DNA of 8,178 nucleotides, taken from contig JAGXRS010000078.1 of NCBI GenBank assembly GCA_018335615.1, positions 1 through 8,178 of the forward strand, read 5' to 3'. Origin of the DNA: Hydrogenophaga sp. (GTDB taxonomy: Bacteria > Pseudomonadota > Gammaproteobacteria > Burkholderiales > Burkholderiaceae_C). The notes under the pieces are model-generated. The model searched no databases. It saw nothing but the letters and a program-made list of their open reading frames with translations, and was not told the origin of the DNA. This document shows positions 5,900-8,178 of this stretch, in pieces. Both the position numbers and the translations under genes were made by a program. How positions within the stretch are numbered: position 1 is the stretch's first letter; the number at the start of each line of letters is the position of its first letter.

Positions 5900-6370
5900 A
5901 TGATTTACGCAACCCTCAAGCTCATCCATGTCCTGGCCATCGTCGTGTGGATCGGCGGCATGGTCTTCGCGCACTTCTTCCTGCGCCCCGCAGCCCAGCA
6001 GCTGGAAGCCCCGCAGCGCGTGCGCCTGATGCACGACACGCTGCAGCGCTTCTTCTCGGCGGTGCTGGTGTCCATCGTCGCGGTGCTGGCCACGGGCCTG
6101 TGGATGATCGGCCGCGTGGCCAAACAGTCGGTTCAGGCCGGCGTGGGCTTCGACATGCCGCTGAGCTGGACCCTCATGGCCGCGCTGGGCATTCTGATGA
6201 TGCTGATCTTCGGCCACATCCGCTTCGCCCTGTTCAAGCGCCTGGGTCGCGCCGTGTCCGCCGGCGACTGGCCTGCTGGTGGTGCCGCGCTGGCGTCGAT
6301 CCGCACCTGGGTGGGCATCAACCTGGCCATCGGCGTGCTGATCATTGCCATCACCTTCCTGATGCGTTGA
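5900..6370 (+). CDS. CopD-family small integral membrane protein
   Basis: This 156-residue protein is nearly all membrane: hydrophobic segments at about 6-27, 51-71, 88-111 and 134-154, the four-helix layout of the CopD/PF05425 fold. The N-terminal pattern LKLIHVLAIVVWIGGMVFAH has His10 in the first helix, followed by Trp17, Gly19, Gly20 and His25; other histidines are His45 and His106. In related proteins such helix histidines bind haem or copper, but which metal is used here is not shown. A HemJ-like protoporphyrinogen oxidase role was considered because HemJ has a similar first helix, but the rest does not clearly fit. It follows dinG by 217 bases on the same strand, with the dinG-distal hairpin between them, so it is probably transcribed separately. 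No copper genes (copA, copC) are nearby. Confidence 0.8.
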   Translation: MIYATLKLIHVLAIVVWIGGMVFAHFFLRPAAQQLEAPQRVRLMHDTLQRFFSAVLVSIVAVLATGLWMIGRVAKQSVQAGVGFDMPLSWTLMAALGILMMLIFGHIRFALFKRLGRAVSAGDWPAGGAALASIRTWVGINLAIGVLIIAITFLMR

Positions 6371-6443
6371 TGGCTTGAACGCCTCTGGCAATGTCACCTG
6401 ATGCATGCGCCTGACGCGTGAGGGCCGGATCCGGCCTGTTGCG
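6371..6443. terminator. Convergent intergenic spacer with GGCCGGATCCGGCC palindrome
   Basis: The two convergent genes are 73 bases apart. The spacer holds a perfect 14-base palindrome, GGCCGGATCCGGCC at 6423-6436, flanked by CGTGA (6417-6421) and TCACG (6444-6448), which can extend the pairing outside a short bulge. There are no U-runs on either strand, so a bidirectional terminator is only a possibility; termination could be Rho-dependent. Confidence 0.3.
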
Positions 6444-7481
6444 TCACGGCGTGCGTGGCGCAGGTGCTGAGTCGAACGCCGGTGGCGGCACATCGTTCCC
6501 CAGCAGGCGCTGCCACAGCCAGGGCAGCGCCACCGACAGGTCGGGCCGGCGGCTGCTCATCGTGGGCTGCACCGGCCCGCTGGCGCGCTCGGCTTCGCTG
6601 CCCAGGTCGAAATGGAAGGTGTACGCGCCTTCCACGCCCATGCGCAGGTCGGTCACGAACAGTCTGCCATCGCTTTCGGTCATGCGGTAGAAGCCGTGGC
6701 TGAACGCGGCGATGCGCGCCGCCCACGGGTTGTCGCCGTGTTGTGCCATCAGTTCCGCGCCCCGGTCGTGCGCCGTCCAACGGATGCGCGGGCTGTCGTC
6801 CAGCAGCGAGTAATAGCCTTCCAGGTACTGCGTGGGGGTGGTTGCCACCAGGCGCCACAACACCGTGTTGAAGGGTGCCGGCGTCACCAGCAGGCCTTGC
6901 ACCGCCAGGCCCTCCTGTTGCAGCGAAGCCTGTGCCACCCGCTGCACCTGCTGCTGCGCGCCCGCGCCCCAGGCCAGGTACAGCGTGCTCAGCACCAGCC
7001 CCAGCGCGTTCCATTGCAAGCCGCGCCGTGAGCGCGCCACCAGCGCCACCACCAAGCCCACGATCAGCGGCACGGTGTAGAGCGGGTCGATGATGAAGAT
7101 GCTGCCCAGGCCGAACGGGTAGTCGGTGAAGGGCTGCAGCAACTGCGTGCCGTAGACCGTCATGAAGTCCAGCAGCGGGTGCGTGAACAGCGCCAGCCAC
7201 AAGGCCAGCCACCAGCGCCGGAACAGCGCGGCCTCGCCGTGCACGCGCGACACCACGGCCGCCAGCAGCGGGGCGGCCAGGCTGAGGTAGATCAGCGAAT
7301 GGCTCTCGGCCCGGTGGCGGACCATGTTCAGCACATCGTTGCCGTGGTCGATGAACGCGTCCAGATCGGGCAGCGTGCCCGCCACCGCTCCCCACAACGC
7401 CGCCTTCCAGACGGCGGTGCGCCGCCCCATGACCGCCACGGTCATGGCCGAGCCGAGAGCAATTTGTGTCAGTGAATCCAT
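6444..7481 (-). CDS. Membrane-bound metal-dependent hydrolase, YdjM/DUF457 family
   Basis: This is a 345-residue protein of the DUF457 (PF04307, YdjM-like) family, annotated as inner-membrane metal-dependent hydrolases; the true reaction is not established. The N-terminus MDSLTQIALGSA is the family hallmark. Candidate metal ligands are Asp39 and Asp41 in GTLPDLD (35-41), His56 and His61 in HRAESHS (56-62), His101 and Asp105 in THPLLDFMTVYGTQ (100-113), and Asp132 in IIDP. Hydrophobic segments lie at about 28-40, 64-79, 90-105, 124-149 and 157-172. A long hydrophilic C-terminal part (175-345) ends in a Pro/Ala-rich tail and has no motif I recognise. The ATG at 7481 fits the conserved N-terminus, though there is no strong ribosome binding site. 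In E. coli ydjM is a LexA target, as is dinG, but no LexA box is seen here. Confidence 0.87.
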   Translation of the reverse strand: MDSLTQIALGSAMTVAVMGRRTAVWKAALWGAVAGTLPDLDAFIDHGNDVLNMVRHRAESHSLIYLSLAAPLLAAVVSRVHGEAALFRRWWLALWLALFTHPLLDFMTVYGTQLLQPFTDYPFGLGSIFIIDPLYTVPLIVGLVVALVARSRRGLQWNALGLVLSTLYLAWGAGAQQQVQRVAQASLQQEGLAVQGLLVTPAPFNTVLWRLVATTPTQYLEGYYSLLDDSPRIRWTAHDRGAELMAQHGDNPWAARIAAFSHGFYRMTESDGRLFVTDLRMGVEGAYTFHFDLGSEAERASGPVQPTMSSRRPDLSVALPWLWQRLLGNDVPPPAFDSAPAPRTP

Positions 7482-7800
7482 GCGCCGAGGTTAACCAGAG
7501 CGCTCGGCCGTTGCGCGGCCGAGGGGCAAAGCGCCCACGCATTCATGGACGTGCGCGCCTCTGGCCAGAGCCTCTGTTGCTGAGCAGTGGCCGGGTGGTG
7601 GGGCGGTGAACGGATGGGCTTTCGAGGGCTGTGGCGACTGGATTTCACCAGCCGGAACCTGAATCTGGCCATCGCACGCGCGCCTCACGTCCCGTCGATT
7701 GGGAAATGCGCTCTGACCGAAAAACCCGTTGGCATACATGCGCGGCATTTGGCCAGATAGCCAGCGAATGGAACCGGGAGGAGGTTGGTCAGCCGACCCT
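7482..7800. other. Gene-free spacer with hairpin and palindrome
   Basis: These 319 bases lie between the 5' end of the hydrolase gene and the 3' end of the dioxygenase gene. Open frames crossing it are short, lack ribosome binding sites and have unlikely compositions. It contains a perfect 8-base stem CTCGGCCG-TTGCG-CGGCCGAG (7503-7523) and a 12-base palindrome CTCTGGCCAGAG (7559-7570). The part at about 7700-7790 is less GC-rich than the genes. No convincing promoter hexamers for the hydrolase gene were found, although its promoter should be here. Confidence 0.55.
7503..7523. repeat. Perfect 8-base hairpin upstream of the hydrolase gene
   Basis: CTCGGCCG (7503-7510) and CGGCCGAG (7516-7523) pair without mismatch around the loop TTGCG. 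In the minus direction it sits 21 bases before the hydrolase start codon. It could be a leader structure, an end-of-transcript hairpin for the dioxygenase operon without a U-run, or a protein-binding site. Confidence 0.45.
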
Positions 7801-8178
7801 TCAGGCCTGCACCACGATGGGAAACACCGCCCGCGCACCGTCCGCTTCTGGCGCAAACGGCACCGTCAGCGCGGCGCGGTCGGCCGGGTTCAGCCGGCGC
7901 CACAGAAAATCGCGCTCGTTGCCGGGATCGCCCGCCACGTAGAGCTGGGTGGTGAGCAGTTCCATGCGGTCCAGCCGCACCTTCACATGGATGTGGGGCG
8001 TGCGCCCGCTGTAGGGCACGGGTTTGAGGGTGCGGAAGCGGTACTGGCCGTCGCGGCCCACGGTGACGCGGCCAAAGCCCTGGAAGGCCGGGTCGGCGCG
8101 GTTGCCGTCGCCCGGGTGGTGGTAGCGGCCGGCGTGGTCGCATTGCCAGATTTCCACCACGGCGCCCGATACCGGCAC
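7801..8178 (-). CDS. Intradiol ring-cleavage dioxygenase, C-terminal part (partial)
   Basis: The last 125 codons of a gene that enters from the right edge are visible; the GTG at 8178 is an internal Val codon, not a start. The family is intradiol dioxygenase (PF00775: protocatechuate 3,4-, catechol 1,2- and hydroxyquinol dioxygenases), non-haem Fe(III) enzymes that open catecholic rings between the two hydroxyls. All four iron ligands are present: the Tyr of GRYHHP (fragment residue 19), the Tyr of PVPYSGR (residue 56), and both His of PHIHVKV (residues 62 and 64). The opening VEIWQCDHAGRYHHP and the C-terminus resemble the protocatechuate 3,4-dioxygenase-like branch more than catechol 1,2-dioxygenases. 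Substrate specificity and any N-terminal signal lie outside the window. No downstream gene follows on the same strand for 319 bases. Confidence 0.9.
   Translation of the reverse strand: MPVSGAVVEIWQCDHAGRYHHPGDGNRADPAFQGFGRVTVGRDGQYRFRTLKPVPYSGRTPHIHVKVRLDRMELLTTQLYVAGDPGNERDFLWRRLNPADRAALTVPFAPEADGARAVFPIVVQA

Noticed and set aside
5788..6378. 196-codon plus-strand open frame overlapping the CopD-like gene
   Set aside because: It is in a different phase from the hydrophobic CopD-like frame, which has a ribosome binding site; this frame yields a soluble Arg/His-rich product.
7491..7856. Small open frames in the 7482-7800 spacer, including a 121-codon minus-strand one
   Set aside because: No ribosome binding site, no family resemblance, and the upstream half overlaps the dioxygenase gene in another phase.
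8140..8178. GTG at the right edge as the start of the dioxygenase
   Set aside because: The frame is open to the edge and the family needs more N-terminal sequence before the VEIWQCD block, so this is an internal Val.

Overview
This is a GC-rich chromosomal window. Its gene content (a patatin plus GntP permease pair, a DinG helicase, a CopD-like membrane protein, a DUF457 metal-dependent hydrolase and an intradiol dioxygenase) suggests a betaproteobacterium of the order Burkholderiales, probably the family Comamonadaceae. That placement is inferred from protein style and from a dispersed TTCGACAAGCTCAGG-type repeat; no marker gene is present.

Layout: positions 1-2765 on the minus strand hold one tight operon, read right to left. 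It runs from a patatin-like phospholipase (2765-1653), through a GntP-family permease that overlaps it by 4 bases (1656-55), to the first 17 codons of a membrane protein that leaves the window (52-1). A 364-base divergent intergenic region (2766-3129) follows, with a candidate promoter for each direction. On the plus strand come a DinG-type iron-sulfur helicase (3130-5682), a 217-base gap holding a perfect inverted repeat and a dispersed-repeat unit, and a small four-helix CopD-family protein (5900-6370). The gene converging on it from the minus strand is a membrane-bound metal-dependent hydrolase of the YdjM/DUF457 family (7481-6444). A 319-base gap with no credible gene (7482-7800) then separates it from the 3' part of an intradiol ring-cleavage dioxygenase (8178-7801) that is cut by the right edge.

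How the genes fit together: only the left operon is clearly a functional unit. An overlapping acyl-hydrolase and carboxylate permease suggest release or uptake of small organic or hydroxy acids, but the substrate cannot be read from the sequence. The other genes look like individually transcribed housekeeping or catabolic genes.

The most unusual signal is a roughly 98-base palindromic dispersed repeat (4361-4458) inserted inside dinG without breaking the frame. It adds about 33 foreign-looking residues between helicase motifs II and III. A further unit matching 23 of 25 bases lies just upstream of the CopD-like gene. I found no CRISPR array, tRNA, rRNA, transposase or recognisable new defence system.
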